IMG/VR virus record: IMGVR_UViG_3300020274_000010
Coordinates: 1-41,216 of that record
From: a virus
Reading direction: 5' to 3' (one strand)
Length of the DNA: 41,216 nucleotides
This document shows positions 1 to 8,639 of this stretch, in pieces. A program made the position numbers and the translations under genes. Positions within the stretch are counted from its first letter, which is position 1; each line of letters opens with the position of its first letter. The notes under the pieces are model-generated. The model worked only from the letters and a program-made list of their open reading frames with translations, was not told where the DNA came from and did not search any database.

Positions 1-97
1 CTCCTTGTTCTCCCCTTCCAATACGATAAAGTTTGCGGTTCTCTTCAAGTGAAAAATCAAGTTGTTTGTAATCGAGTTCATAATCAAATTCCTTCAT
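1..97 (-). CDS. DUF4385-like protein, 5' part only (runs off the window)
   Basis: The first 32 codons of a minus-strand gene that leaves the window at base 1. The ATG at 95-97 overlaps the stop of the upstream gene as ATGA. The visible part contains NRKLYRIGRGEQG, the N-terminal signature I associate with DUF4385, a family of unknown function common in T4-like cyanophages. Only the N-terminus is visible, so length and integrity cannot be judged. The family assignment is from memory. Confidence 0.7.
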   Translation of the reverse strand, partial: MKEFDYELDYKQLDFSLEENRKLYRIGRGEQG

Positions 98-642
98 GAT
101 GTAAGATAGTTCATCCAAACTGGTTTACGAGATGGGTCGCGAAGATAGTTTGTTGGTGCCCATGGTTTGCTAGAGATATACAACTTATATGCAGTTATCG
201 TATCAATCTTATCATCATACTTCCATTTCTCTGGCATTGCACGAGTAAAATCTTCTACTTGTTTCCAGATGATAATTGCTTCTTTAGTAAACCTGTGAAA
301 TGTTTTCTTTGCCTCAAACAATGTGTGTGCACAACCATGTTCTTTGCCATATCGATGAGTGTATTCAGTCGATAAAGCACAACCATGTTGAATCAACCAT
401 GCACAGTTGGCAAGAGATTTACCTGCCCATTGTGTACAAGGATGATTACGAAATGCACCATGCTTTGTTTTGTATGGTGTGCCATCAATCTTCTTTACTA
501 GGTCATCGCCCCAGTCGAAGTACCAATGTGAGTAAATTATAGAAAGCATTTGACAAGTTTCAAGTGGCATCTTGACCACATGCTTGTCTGGTAAAGATTG
601 TGCCGAGATCTTAGGATCACGGTCAGTCACGAAGATGTTCAT
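94..642 (-). CDS. Conserved phage protein of unknown function (182 aa)
   Basis: The open frame extends to 693, but I place the start at the internal ATG at 642 (MNIFVTDRDP). Conserved-looking sequence begins there, and the longer version would overlap the upstream gene by a further 51 bases. The protein has several Cys/His/Trp-rich blocks: DKHVVKMPLE near residue 20, HPCTQW, NCAWLIQHG and EYTHRYGKEHG. I recall this pattern as a family found in many tailed phages with no assigned reaction. It has no signal peptide or membrane segment. It overlaps the gene on each side and ends ATGA into the DUF4385-like gene, so it is probably translated in the same operon. Function unknown. Confidence 0.75.
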   Translation of the reverse strand: MNIFVTDRDPKISAQSLPDKHVVKMPLETCQMLSIIYSHWYFDWGDDLVKKIDGTPYKTKHGAFRNHPCTQWAGKSLANCAWLIQHGCALSTEYTHRYGKEHGCAHTLFEAKKTFHRFTKEAIIIWKQVEDFTRAMPEKWKYDDKIDTITAYKLYISSKPWAPTNYLRDPSRKPVWMNYLTS

Positions 643-823
643 AATGTGGTGGTGTGTAATGATCGTTCCAGTGTCTGATGTTACCTGCAACAATAAAACA
701 GTTGGTGACTATAAGTTGGAGAAAGATGAGTGTACGAATGATGGCAATGAAGTCTGCTTCATTATCAGATTTACCTGATTTGTCTCCGAGTGCTTTTGCC
801 CAGATTCGCCATAACTTTTTCAA
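623..823 (-). CDS. Small single-span membrane protein with TTG start (66 aa)
   Basis: The first codon is TTG at 821-823, preceded by a GAGGAG ribosome binding site near 831-836, which supports this start. The TTG overlaps the TGA of the gene upstream (TTGA). The N-terminus (MKKLWRIWAKALGDKSG) is basic and amphipathic, followed by one hydrophobic segment at about residues 27-47 (IIRTLIFLQLIVTNCFIVAG) and a polar His-rich tail. I recall similar small proteins in other cyanomyoviruses but know no function. It lies in the tail of the gp43-gp41 operon. Confidence 0.7.
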   Translation of the reverse strand: MKKLWRIWAKALGDKSGKSDNEADFIAIIRTLIFLQLIVTNCFIVAGNIRHWNDHYTPPHYEHLRD

Positions 824-999
824 CCTTTAGTCTCCTCTACATGGTATTCTATCTCAACGATCTTGCTTTGCCTACCCATGCTGTTACACTTTGTCTTCTG
901 GCACATAGTACCACCAAGTGACTTGGCGATATAGTCCAGTTCTTCTAGACACTTGCGTTCGAGATCCTCATAGGGATCATAGTACCTGTCAACTTTCAT
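820..999 (-). CDS. Small soluble hypothetical protein (59 aa)
   Basis: A short frame filling an otherwise empty gap. ATG at 997-999 directly follows the stop of the upstream membrane-protein gene (1000-1002), and its TGA at 820-822 overlaps the TTG start of the next gene. It encodes an acidic/basic soluble protein beginning MKVDRYYDPYEDLE with two cysteines in CQKTKC (residues 33-38). The exact tiling between neighbours and the complete frame argue that it is real. Family unknown. The CxxxxC pair could bind a metal, but two cysteines alone are weak evidence. Confidence 0.65.
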   Translation of the reverse strand: MKVDRYYDPYEDLERKCLEELDYIAKSLGGTMCQKTKCNSMGRQSKIVEIEYHVEETKG

Positions 1000-1221
1000 T
1001 TACCACTGTTTAGGATGTGTTACTACATCGCCATGGTCAATATCAACATGACCTTCAACGATCTTTACTTTATATACGATCTGAGATTGCTTCTTTGCAA
1101 ACTTAAGATCGATCCATTTCTTAGTCCAGTACAACGCAAAAAGACAGATGCAAAATGGAACTGCATCTGCCCATGAAATATTGTTCCAGGCGTCTACTGG
1201 GTTGATTGCGAATAAAATCAT
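1000..1221 (-). CDS. Small membrane protein (73 aa)
   Basis: I start this gene at the ATG at 1219-1221 (MILFAINPVD), which forms an ATGA overlap with the stop of the hydrolase gene; an upstream TTG at 1230 is possible but less likely. One hydrophobic stretch (about residues 20-35, ADAVPFCICLFALYW) is followed by KKW and a polar, His-containing tail. It lies immediately downstream of the SleB-type hydrolase, so a part in lysis (a spanin or regulator) is conceivable, but nothing in the sequence shows it. Confidence 0.65.
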   Translation of the reverse strand: MILFAINPVDAWNNISWADAVPFCICLFALYWTKKWIDLKFAKKQSQIVYKVKIVEGHVDIDHGDVVTHPKQW

Positions 1222-1616
1222 GTTTGCCAATAATAATGATAGAAGTTTCCTCTATTATCGCACATTGGGTCTTGAGATGCAACCCTGTATCTTAACATAC
1301 TTTGACCTTTGAAGTCTGTTCTGTCTCCGATAATGCTATATGCTTTGAGAAGTTTTTGTTTTCCTGCTTCTGATTGCAGTTCACTCACTAGTTTTTGATC
1401 TGCTGATGGTCTCCATCTAGTGAAACCTTCATACTGACCTGGAGCGTATACAACGTCAGCAACAGTATTAGGATACTTAGGTGACCTGACACGATTAAGA
1501 ACAGATACTGCTACACAATATCCATCAAAACTATTCTTGTAAGTTTCAACTTGAATCGTCCTTGCAAGATGATCGTAGTCAACTGGCGTGAGTGCTAGGA
1601 TAGTTTCTAAAATCAT
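1218..1616 (-). CDS. SleB-type cell wall hydrolase, putative endolysin (132 aa)
   Basis: This resembles the Hydrolase_2/SleB family, which cleaves peptidoglycan glycan strands. Visible family features are the catalytic-type glutamate in RTIQVETY (about residues 19-26), the helix VAVSVLNRVRS, PNTVADVVYAPGQYEGF, and an aromatic C-terminus with FYHYYWQT. The length of 132 aa is close to a bare catalytic domain; there is no wall-binding domain and no convincing signal peptide, so export would need a holin. ATGA overlaps link it to both neighbours. Its place at the end of the replication operon, away from structural genes, is unusual for an endolysin, so tail-associated or other wall-modifying roles remain open. 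Confidence 0.75.
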   Translation of the reverse strand: MILETILALTPVDYDHLARTIQVETYKNSFDGYCVAVSVLNRVRSPKYPNTVADVVYAPGQYEGFTRWRPSADQKLVSELQSEAGKQKLLKAYSIIGDRTDFKGQSMLRYRVASQDPMCDNRGNFYHYYWQT

Positions 1617-1921
1617 GCGTTGTCTCCTGTCAGGTTTTTGAATTCACCTTTTTCGTAGTCAAAGTTAGGATGAGGTGCAGATGGTTTCCATGGTTTCTTA
1701 GACCTGTTATGAATTACAATGAATTTATCAGCAGCAAATGTTCCTGCTAAAGAGATTTCATATTCATCGGTTGTTAACCAGTTGTAAGTGCCATCTTTCT
1801 TTGTATGTGCCAACAACTCGTTGATCTCACTAATCATATTAGGAGTAAGTTGAATGGGTTGTTCTCCGAGATCTACCTTTTCAGATAGAACTCTTTCATC
1901 AGCATCTAGTTTGCCAATCAT
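1613..1921 (-). CDS. Hypothetical protein (102 aa)
   Basis: An unrecognised soluble protein coupled by ATGA to the hydrolase gene downstream and by a similar overlap to mazG upstream. The N-terminal half is acidic and helical (MIGKLDADERVLSEKVD); the C-terminal half has many aromatics and prolines (KKPWKPSAPHPNFDYEKGE). No signal peptide, membrane span or catalytic motif is evident. The complete frame and tight packing support translation. Confidence 0.65.
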   Translation of the reverse strand: MIGKLDADERVLSEKVDLGEQPIQLTPNMISEINELLAHTKKDGTYNWLTTDEYEISLAGTFAADKFIVIHNRSKKPWKPSAPHPNFDYEKGEFKNLTGDNA

Positions 1922-2328
1922 AGGTCGCCTTCTTTACGGTTTTCAGAATAATGTACATCAAACTCACCGCCAGGATAACGTGACTTAAGTTTGTCTACAT
2001 TCATTTCAATGATCTCCTCAGGAGATACATCAAGTGCCATACATGCTTGCATAAAATACCACATGATGTCACCAAGTTCACGTTTCATATGAAACATGTT
2101 TTCTTCAGAAACTGGTTTACCTTGGAAGGTAATCTTTTTCACCACTTCTGTAAACTCACCCGCTTCAGCACATAGACCTAGTGCAGCAGTGAGCATTCTC
2201 TCCAATGGAAAGTTTTCATAGTATAGGTCTGCAACTTTGTTTGCAAACGCTTCTGGGTCTTTACTTTCTTTTGAAGTCACAGCATTTACAAACTGTGCAT
2301 ACTTGAGAAAGTCAACGCGACTAGTCAT
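1918..2328 (-). CDS. mazG: MazG-like nucleotide pyrophosphohydrolase (136 aa)
   Basis: All-alpha NTP pyrophosphohydrolase. The metal-binding pattern is visible as E55, E58 and E61 in CAEAGEFTEVV and E84/D87 in KRELGDIMWYF, that is ExxE followed by ExxD, which binds the magnesium ions that hydrolyse (d)NTPs to (d)NMPs. The frame runs upstream to 2412, but that part lies inside gp41; the ATG at 2328 (MTSRVDFLKYAQF) overlaps the gp41 stop by 8 bases and gives a normal family length. Cyanophage MazG proteins are a known signature gene, proposed to act on nucleotide pools or alarmone signalling; the substrate cannot be read from sequence. Confidence 0.88.
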   Translation of the reverse strand: MTSRVDFLKYAQFVNAVTSKESKDPEAFANKVADLYYENFPLERMLTAALGLCAEAGEFTEVVKKITFQGKPVSEENMFHMKRELGDIMWYFMQACMALDVSPEEIIEMNVDKLKSRYPGGEFDVHYSENRKEGDL

Positions 2329-3706
2329 ATTTAAGTTCATCGAATGGTTTCTTTTGGGTGGTAAAGTGTTTAACCAGATCCTTTTCAGCGAGGGTATTTT
2401 GACCAGAGTCAATAAGGTCAGTTTGTGCTGACTCCTCTACATCATACAGTCTCATCTTCGCTCTGTCAATACCAACACAAAAACGTTTGTTCAGTGTTGG
2501 ATCATTGTATCTATTCTTCAACTGCTTGACCATGATTTGATTCATCCCTTCAAGTTCTTCGGTAGAAATAAGAGCGAACATGAGGTCAGCAGTAGCAGGA
2601 AGACCGAAGGACTCACTGGTATCGGTAAGATCAACGTCAGTAGAACCAAACCCTGAGCGAGTAGTCTGAGTAGCAGTAACGATTGGTACGTTGCACTCGA
2701 CTGCGAGACCCCTAAGTTCTTCAGCGATTGCTTTGACATAGGTGTAACTGTTTACAATGGATCCTTTGTACCTTTGAGAGGCACAAATATTTAAGTAGTC
2801 TACAAAGATAATGTCAGGTTTGATACTTCTCTTCATAGCAAGGTCAGCAATCAAAGACTTAAAGTGTCCTACATGTGCTTGAGCAGTAGGATATTCTTTA
2901 ATGATTAACTTACCCTGTGTCTTTTTCCCCAGTTGCAGAATCTTCTTTTCAAACATCATGCGAGGTAATTCAGAGAGTTTCTGAATATTGATGTTCATAA
3001 GATTAGCATCAATCCTCTCTGCAATCTTTTCTTCTGCCATCTCACAAGTGATGTATAAAACATTCTTACCTTGTAGAAGCATACTTGATGCAACGTGACA
3101 CATAAACAGGGACTTACCAACCCCTGTACCTGCCAATGCTACATTCAAAGATTTGTTTACTAGTCCACCCTTAGTAATCTTGTTAAAGAATTCTAGATCA
3201 AAAGGAATCTTATCTTCCTTACGATGATAGTATTCAAAACGATCACCTGCATTGTCTAGGTAATCATGACCAACATTCTGATCGAAAGATACACCTAGTG
3301 CGTCTGAAAGAATTTGAGGAATGGCACCCTTATCCTTCTCGGAATCTTGACCGTCAGCAATCTTGACACTCTCCATAAGAGATAGGTAGATCGCACGCTC
3401 TTGACACCACTTTTCCGTAGTATCAACGATCCAATCATAGTCTGAGGGATCATCGGAAAGGACATTTAAAATCTCCAGAACAGATTTGAATTGCTCATCA
3501 GATAGATCATTCCTTTCCTGACACTCAATAGACAAAGCATTGAGAGAAGGTAGATTATCATACTGACTGATATACTCATGGATTTCCAGAAAGATAACCT
3601 TATGAGGTTTTTCAGTAAAGTATTCTACCTTAAGGAAAGGAAGAACCTTACGAGCGTACTTCTCATTATAAACGAGATTAGATAAAATCGTGAGTTCGAG
3701 TGACAT
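2321..3706 (-). CDS. 41: gp41-like replicative DNA helicase (461 aa)
   Basis: DnaB-family helicase that would unwind the fork ahead of gp43. The N-terminal domain (residues 1-150) is helical; the RecA-like core has Walker A GTGVGKS at 193-199, Walker B DIIFVDYL near 298-305, and the helicase motif ATQTTRSGFGS with its conserved Gln. Length matches T4 gp41 (475 aa). The start ATG overlaps the stop of the upstream oxygenase gene as TAATG. Its place beside uvsX and gp43 fits the cyanophage replication block. I see no separate gp61 primase or gp59 loader in the window. Confidence 0.93.
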   Translation of the reverse strand: MSLELTILSNLVYNEKYARKVLPFLKVEYFTEKPHKVIFLEIHEYISQYDNLPSLNALSIECQERNDLSDEQFKSVLEILNVLSDDPSDYDWIVDTTEKWCQERAIYLSLMESVKIADGQDSEKDKGAIPQILSDALGVSFDQNVGHDYLDNAGDRFEYYHRKEDKIPFDLEFFNKITKGGLVNKSLNVALAGTGVGKSLFMCHVASSMLLQGKNVLYITCEMAEEKIAERIDANLMNINIQKLSELPRMMFEKKILQLGKKTQGKLIIKEYPTAQAHVGHFKSLIADLAMKRSIKPDIIFVDYLNICASQRYKGSIVNSYTYVKAIAEELRGLAVECNVPIVTATQTTRSGFGSTDVDLTDTSESFGLPATADLMFALISTEELEGMNQIMVKQLKNRYNDPTLNKRFCVGIDRAKMRLYDVEESAQTDLIDSGQNTLAEKDLVKHFTTQKKPFDELKYD

Positions 3707-4272
3707 TAGAGATAGTGCAAATAGGTGCCAACGATGTACTTTTTATTGGACTGAGGTGGTAATCCCGCATGTCTATACATCCAAGTAGGAGGGAACAGGA
3801 GTATTCTACCACATCTGGGTTCAACTGTCACGTCCAATTTTGGAAAGTATGTTTCACCACCCCTTCCGACATCGTTTAGATACAAGAAACAAACAAGGAA
3901 ACGACGTGCACTGTTGTAGTCTTGTACATCAACATGATCTTTAAACTGATCATGTCCATTGTTTTGATAATACTTTAATCGTAATTCTTCAAAGCAATAC
4001 TTTGCAGGAAAGTCTGGACCTAACTCCAGTTCATCCATATACAATGATACTGCATCTACAAAGTAATCCTCTAGTTTGACATGAATGTCAGACCAAAGAG
4101 GATCTTTTGCTTTAAGTCTGTTTGTTAGGTTTAGTTGCGTGAAGGAAGGTCGCTGCTCTCTATCAATATACTCGCTGTTGGATTTTCCAAACGCTTCAAG
4201 TATCCTCTTACAAAGATCAGAGTCAACCAAGTTATCATACGATCTAACATAGTCTTTTAAATTAGTTGCCAT
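3706..4272 (-). CDS. 2OG-Fe(II) oxygenase, prolyl 4-hydroxylase type (188 aa)
   Basis: A jelly-roll dioxygenase of the P4H superfamily. The iron site is complete: H113 and D115 in KDHVDVQ, and the distal H168 in MYRHAG. K177/K178 in NKKYIVG is in position to bind the 2-oxoglutarate carboxylate. The core [16 protein letters not shown] is typical. The protein is single-domain with no signal peptide. It sits between uvsX and gp41, overlapping both, in the replication operon, unlike the other two oxygenases in the window. The substrate is unknown; such phage enzymes are often guessed to hydroxylate proteins or modify virion or host targets. Confidence 0.85.
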   Translation of the reverse strand: MATNLKDYVRSYDNLVDSDLCKRILEAFGKSNSEYIDREQRPSFTQLNLTNRLKAKDPLWSDIHVKLEDYFVDAVSLYMDELELGPDFPAKYCFEELRLKYYQNNGHDQFKDHVDVQDYNSARRFLVCFLYLNDVGRGGETYFPKLDVTVEPRCGRILLFPPTWMYRHAGLPPQSNKKYIVGTYLHYL

Positions 4273-5269
4273 AACGAAACTCTTTTGCTGCTGCTTCGTC
4301 TAGTTTTTCCATTATCTCTTCGGTGAAATACTTCTCAGGATCGGCAAGAACAACAGAAGGAAAAACGGAAGATTCGCCAATAACGACACGATTCCCCTTG
4401 CGTTGGAAGACTCCATGCTTCTCACCCAACTCCAGTAGTCCGTAATACCTGTCAAGTCCACGGTCGTAATAAAGACGTGTTTCAACTGTGCTGTTCTCCT
4501 TTGTTAAACGTGATTTAGCATTCTTACATTTAATGATATTACCAACTACTTCTTTCCCATCTTTCTCTTTCTTCTTCGAGAGATAGATGATACTCGATGC
4601 TGCATATTTAAGTCCACTACCACCACCCATTTCCTTGGTAGGAATATAGGCACCCACTACATCATATGTATGATTTGTAACTAGCATTGGAACATTCGCT
4701 TTACCCAACTTGAGAGTTAGAACTCGGAAGATAGACTTCACAACTTGTGCACGAGTCATGTCACGAGTCTCTTTACCTGCTTCACTATCTTCTACTTCTT
4801 TAGAAGTTGATAACATACCAAGAGAATCGAGGACAAACATCATGGGTTTCTTTTCATCAAGTGCCAGATACTTGTCAATGATCTTGATAGATTGATATCG
4901 AAACTCTTGTACTGTAGTTACAGGTACAATCATCATGCGACTGGAATCAATGCCCCTGTCTTCAATCATCTGCTTAGAGATAGCAGATTCAGATTCAAAG
5001 TAGATCACTCCTGCGTCTGGATTAGACTCAAGAAAATGTTGAACAATGCCAAGGCAAAAGAAAGTTTTACCAGTGCTTGACTCACCTGCGATAGCAGTGA
5101 TCTTATTCCCTGGTACACCCCCATAGATGCTTCCAGAGCAGAGAGCATTAAAGATATAAGAACCAGTGTCAATGTAACCGCTAGTATCTCCTGCCGAAAC
5201 ACCATCAGAGACGAGACTGGCATATTCATTACCAATTTCACTTGCAACATCCTTAAGAAATGAGTTCAC
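4262..5269 (-). CDS. uvsX: UvsX, RecA-like recombinase (335 aa)
   Basis: Strand-exchange ATPase for recombination-dependent replication. Walker A GESSTGKT at residues 62-69, Walker [12 protein letters not shown] around 141-151 and a VTNHTYDV motif like that of RecA/UvsX are present. The first codon is GTG at 5267-5269, overlapping the TGA of the small upstream gene (GTGA), so translation is probably coupled. The length is somewhat below T4 UvsX (391 aa), as in other cyanophages. Partners UvsY and UvsW are encoded at 27.0-27.4 kb and 25.5-27.0 kb. Confidence 0.93.
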   Translation of the reverse strand: MNSFLKDVASEIGNEYASLVSDGVSAGDTSGYIDTGSYIFNALCSGSIYGGVPGNKITAIAGESSTGKTFFCLGIVQHFLESNPDAGVIYFESESAISKQMIEDRGIDSSRMMIVPVTTVQEFRYQSIKIIDKYLALDEKKPMMFVLDSLGMLSTSKEVEDSEAGKETRDMTRAQVVKSIFRVLTLKLGKANVPMLVTNHTYDVVGAYIPTKEMGGGSGLKYAASSIIYLSKKKEKDGKEVVGNIIKCKNAKSRLTKENSTVETRLYYDRGLDRYYGLLELGEKHGVFQRKGNRVVIGESSVFPSVVLADPEKYFTEEIMEKLDEAAAKEFRYGN

Positions 5270-5418
5270 TCTTTGACCTCCGTCATAGTTGTAATAAAGT
5301 TGGAACGTTTCATGGCACGTTCAAACCATTTTGCTTCTGATTCTTCGTTGAAGGATTGTTCCCTCTTATCAGGAATACCAAATGCCTTCTGATATGATAC
5401 CACATATTTAGTTGTCAT
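5266..5418 (-). CDS. Small hypothetical protein between uvsX and gp43 (50 aa)
   Basis: This frame exactly fills the gap between the polymerase and recombinase genes. ATG at 5416-5418 overlaps the gp43 stop (ATGA) and its TGA overlaps the uvsX GTG start. The product is charged and soluble, starting [14 protein letters not shown], with a helical [15 protein letters not shown] segment. Overlaps on both sides indicate a genuine translated gene. It may mainly couple uvsX translation to gp43, or be a small replication accessory protein. No family recognised. Confidence 0.65.
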   Translation of the reverse strand: MTTKYVVSYQKAFGIPDKREQSFNEESEAKWFERAMKRSNFITTMTEVKE

Positions 5419-7916
5419 GCAAATAAAAACTCCAGAGATGCGACTTTTTCATGTTTCCACCCGATAGTTTCTAAGATGACCTTTACAGGTTCAAGGAACG
5501 ACTTAGAGAATTGTAGATCATAGTCTACATGATTGTTCAATCCAAACTCTTTAGGGAACGTGTTCAGATAACTGATCACATTCTCGTTGATCTTGTTTGG
5601 GGTCTTCATATACACAAACTTGACCTTCTCACCATCTTGAATCAGAGGATACTTATGGGTCAGTTTGTTCTTCTTGTTGTAGAAGTTGTACAGCAGGGCA
5701 CCTCTTACATGAATGGGTGTGCCTTTGCTGTATATAGTGGTCGGGTTTGCCCACTTATTTATCCCATTACATCCCCTAGGGAATGAGATGTCTTCGACTG
5801 GTAATGAAGAAAACTCTTTCTTGAAATCTGCAATAAACTTCTGTGCTTCCTCTTCTGTCTCGTTCATGATAACAGTGAAGCATTTACGAATCGCTTCACG
5901 ACATGCCATAGGAGTAGAAGACTTGACTGCCTCCAGTCCCATGATCTTGAGTTTGGGTTTTTCATAACGAACACCTTCGCTATCCCACACGTTGAGAATG
6001 TATCGCTTCTTAGCAGTCCATAGACCCTTTTCAGCAATGTTCTCACGCTTCATGATCATTTTCTGTTCGTAAGCGTTAACATACTTGGCGAGCGTTTCAT
6101 AAGAACTCGTAATATACTTTTCAAGTTCCATCTCACACACCTTATTAAGGAACGTGACAACGCTCGAAGCATTCTTCTCTCTACCTTTGTATACACCTTG
6201 AACCAGAGGACCCAGATTGAGGTAGATAGAATCAGTATCAGAGGCAATAACATAATCTTCTCCATCAGTTTTAAGTACCTTGTTAAGGTACTTGTTCATT
6301 TTGTTTTCAATCCAACGAATCGAGACTTGCCCTGAGAGAGTAATCGCCTCAGCATTTGCCAGATTGTAGTATCGGAAGTATTGATTTCCGATTGCTCCAT
6401 AGGCAGAGTTGAGTTGGATCTTCCTTGCCATTTGGATGTTGTTGAACTTTGATATATCTTTTTGTAGTGCCACGGTTTCTGCAGGTGTGGTGGCATGTTC
6501 AAGGGATTGCTTTGCTTGTAGCATCCGCTTCTTGTAAATGGTACGTTCATCGTAGATCTTCTGCATGATTTCTGGTAGGAACCCATGGATATCTTTGCGA
6601 TACTGAGCACCATTGGCGCATGTGCAATACTTCTCATCGAAACTTACTGTCTCTTCAAGGATCTTATCAACTGTAACCGTTGGATGTCTTTGTTCAACGA
6701 GGGTCTCTGGGGAGATATTGTACTGCATGATAAGATGAGGGTAAAGAGAGTTAAGGTCAAAAGAGACCACCCAATCATAGCATCCTGGAATCGGTTCCTT
6801 GACATAGGCACCTGCATACTTTTCGTTTTTCTTTGCACCCTTCTTAGGGGGTACTACAACCTTTCTATCTGTAAGATAATTGTAGATGATTGTGTCCCAC
6901 ATGCGAACTTGTGAGTACACATCTTCAAAGTTTGCTTTGGCATCATAGGACATTGTGATTGCCAATTCAAGCAACTTCATCTTGTCTTCCAATCGGTCGA
7001 TCAACTCAACGTCTTGGATGTTGTATTCCATGAACTTCTGCCAATCTTTTGTATAGAAGTCCTTGAAGTTTTCGTACTCATCATGATTGACTTTCCGTTG
7101 TCCTAACTCGACAAAGGCAATATGGTCGAGTCGATATGACTCCTGGTTACTATAAGTAAACTTACGGTAAAGATCAAGATAGTCAAGGATATTGATCCCA
7201 CTAAGGTCATAAGCATAGTTCTTCCTTCCTTGGACATAAACCTCTCGTTCGTTAGCACGGTTCCAAGGGGACAAAGACTTCATCCACTTTTCACCTAGTA
7301 TTCTATTTACACGACGAGCAATGTACGGAACGTCATATAGGTTGACATTCCATCCTGTCAAGATATCGGGAGTATTCTGTGCCCACCATGTAAGAAAGTC
7401 AGTAAGCATTTCATTTTCTGTCCAGAAAATCTTTGCTTTGACTCCCTTCGGGGGATCAAACTCACGCATTGCCCAACAGTAATATTGCTTTGTCACCATG
7501 TCTTTGATGGTGATAGACAGCATTTCTTCTGCTGCCTCTTCTACTGAAGGGAAACCGTTATCGCATTGAACCTCAATGTCCAATGCATACATTTTCATCT
7601 GTTTGATATCGTAATCTACATCGTTAGGAAACTCACGACGGATGTACTGATAAACAAACCTTTCATAACCATGCACCTCGAAACCTTCGACCTCATTATA
7701 GGTCTTGATAAAGTCTCGTGCCTCTCTTGCAGTTTGAAACTGCATCGGTGCTACGGGACGACCATCAAGGGTCTTGTATTCCTCAGTTGCATTCTTAGAT
7801 AAAACATACAGAGTAGGAGAAAACTGTGTACGAAATTGGACGGGTTCACCGTCTTCATAACCTCGATAGAGGATTGTGTCTCCTGCTAGTTGAATGTTCG
7901 TATAGAATGAACTCAT
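5415..7916 (-). CDS. 43: gp43-like family B DNA polymerase (833 aa)
   Basis: Replicative polymerase with proofreading. Exonuclease motifs: Exo I DIE at 113-115, Exo II TGWNVNLYD at 187-195, Exo III YNIQDVELID at 298-307. Polymerase motifs: A DLNSLYP at 387-393, B KIQLNSAYGAIGNQ at 499-512, C ASDTDSIY at 558-565. All catalytic aspartates are present and the gene is unbroken, with no intron or split as in some T4-like relatives. ATGA overlaps occur at both ends. The processivity partners gp45, gp44 and gp62 are encoded at 14.1-17.4 kb under a separate promoter. Confidence 0.96.
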   Translation of the reverse strand: MSSFYTNIQLAGDTILYRGYEDGEPVQFRTQFSPTLYVLSKNATEEYKTLDGRPVAPMQFQTAREARDFIKTYNEVEGFEVHGYERFVYQYIRREFPNDVDYDIKQMKMYALDIEVQCDNGFPSVEEAAEEMLSITIKDMVTKQYYCWAMREFDPPKGVKAKIFWTENEMLTDFLTWWAQNTPDILTGWNVNLYDVPYIARRVNRILGEKWMKSLSPWNRANEREVYVQGRKNYAYDLSGINILDYLDLYRKFTYSNQESYRLDHIAFVELGQRKVNHDEYENFKDFYTKDWQKFMEYNIQDVELIDRLEDKMKLLELAITMSYDAKANFEDVYSQVRMWDTIIYNYLTDRKVVVPPKKGAKKNEKYAGAYVKEPIPGCYDWVVSFDLNSLYPHLIMQYNISPETLVEQRHPTVTVDKILEETVSFDEKYCTCANGAQYRKDIHGFLPEIMQKIYDERTIYKKRMLQAKQSLEHATTPAETVALQKDISKFNNIQMARKIQLNSAYGAIGNQYFRYYNLANAEAITLSGQVSIRWIENKMNKYLNKVLKTDGEDYVIASDTDSIYLNLGPLVQGVYKGREKNASSVVTFLNKVCEMELEKYITSSYETLAKYVNAYEQKMIMKRENIAEKGLWTAKKRYILNVWDSEGVRYEKPKLKIMGLEAVKSSTPMACREAIRKCFTVIMNETEEEAQKFIADFKKEFSSLPVEDISFPRGCNGINKWANPTTIYSKGTPIHVRGALLYNFYNKKNKLTHKYPLIQDGEKVKFVYMKTPNKINENVISYLNTFPKEFGLNNHVDYDLQFSKSFLEPVKVILETIGWKHEKVASLEFLFA

Positions 7917-8158
7917 TTAGATTTGTAGATTTCTACAAGTTTGGAACTCGGTTCCAGTATAGTAAAGATCTGGTCACTTGTCAAGAACAAGTCACGTTGA
8001 TCTGTGTACTTGGGGAAAGGAGTGATCTCCTCATCACCAAGGACTTCATAGCATTTTTCAATTAGAATGCTAGGTTCTTCGTCTAGTTCAGTTATCTGAC
8101 CCAACAGATACTGGGGTCGATCCTTGAGGAGGATCAAACGAAGCTCCTGTTGCAGCAT
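7913..8158 (-). CDS. Small conserved protein, possibly Sm-like (81 aa)
   Basis: The frame can start at GTG 8170 or ATG 8158; I chose ATG because the conserved-looking part begins soon after (LILLKDRPQYLLGQI). It overlaps the upstream gene by about 70 bases in another frame, which is unusually long here. Pattern: short beta-rich blocks (YLLGQITELDEEPSILIEKCYEV), then QRDLFLTSDQIFTILEPS. The alternation of strands with a central acidic turn resembles an Sm fold and loosely the neighbouring gene product, but this is inference. It is coupled by ATGA to gp43. Confidence 0.7.
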   Translation of the reverse strand: MLQQELRLILLKDRPQYLLGQITELDEEPSILIEKCYEVLGDEEITPFPKYTDQRDLFLTSDQIFTILEPSSKLVEIYKSK

Positions 8159-8504
8159 TTCCTCTTCCACTTTCTGCCTCCACGATTTTGTTGTACTTTT
8201 CTTCTACCTCAGGGTAAGTTTCGTATGCACTCACAACTTCATCAAGTTTAATCATGATACTTCTATCCTTTGATAGGGGTGCCCAAGGTTCAAATCGAAT
8301 ATTGGGATTGGTGTTTTTGTTGAGACTTTCTTGACCCTCAACTTCCATGAGCAACTCAGGTTCCTCACGGTTTTCCAACCATACATTATAAGGATAACGT
8401 AGTTGAAATGCTACAGGTTTCTCAGGATCTTCTTTAGTAGTTACCTCGAACAGATCAGCGATGATATCCTCACCGTTTTTTGTTCTTACGATTCTTACGC
8501 TCAT
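8088..8504 (-). CDS. Conserved cyanophage protein, possible Sm-like domain (138 aa)
   Basis: Start at ATG 8502-8504, preceded by AAAGGA at good spacing; the frame extends to 8573 but that part is promoter. The N-terminal half carries NGEDIIADLFEV, then YPYNVWLE and WAPLSKDRSIMIKLDEVV, strand-like blocks that match in order those of the gene at 25079-25522 (NGEEVLAKAI, QDPVMVQV, WQQLSDEEFFVVREKDVV). The C-terminal 35 residues are Gly/Ser/Pro-rich and probably disordered. It is the first gene of the operon that carries gp43, uvsX and gp41. A nucleic-acid-binding role is plausible but unproven. Confidence 0.75.
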   Translation of the reverse strand: MSVRIVRTKNGEDIIADLFEVTTKEDPEKPVAFQLRYPYNVWLENREEPELLMEVEGQESLNKNTNPNIRFEPWAPLSKDRSIMIKLDEVVSAYETYPEVEEKYNKIVEAESGRGNAATGASFDPPQGSTPVSVGSDN

Positions 8505-8537
8505 AGTTCCTTTAGAAATAGTATAACACACAAACGG

Positions 8538-8566
8538 ATTATAGCACCCATCTGCGTTTTTTGCAA
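8538..8566 (-). promoter_or_regulatory. Host-type promoter of the gp43 replication operon
   Basis: On the minus strand a TTGCAA -35 box (8561-8566) is separated by exactly 17 bases from a TATAAT -10 box (8538-8543), with an extended TGC before it. The predicted start near 8531 gives a leader of about 27 bases with AAAGGA before the ATG at 8504. It lies just past the terminator that closes the hsp20 unit, so it opens an independent early operon. Confidence 0.8.
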
Positions 8567-8571
8567 CAATC

Positions 8572-8601
8572 AAAAAAGAGACCCTTTACAGAGTCTCTTT
8601 T
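8572..8601 (-). terminator. Intrinsic terminator downstream of hsp20
   Basis: A nine-base-pair stem AAAAGAGAC (8574-8582) / GTCTCTTTT (8593-8601) with a 10-base loop. On the minus strand it is followed by a run of six T, so it ends transcripts coming from hsp20 just before the gp43-operon promoter. The plus-strand side has four T, so weak bidirectional action is possible. Confidence 0.75.
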
Positions 8602-8639
8602 GTGACCTAGTATATAGTGTATAACTTTTGACACTCTTG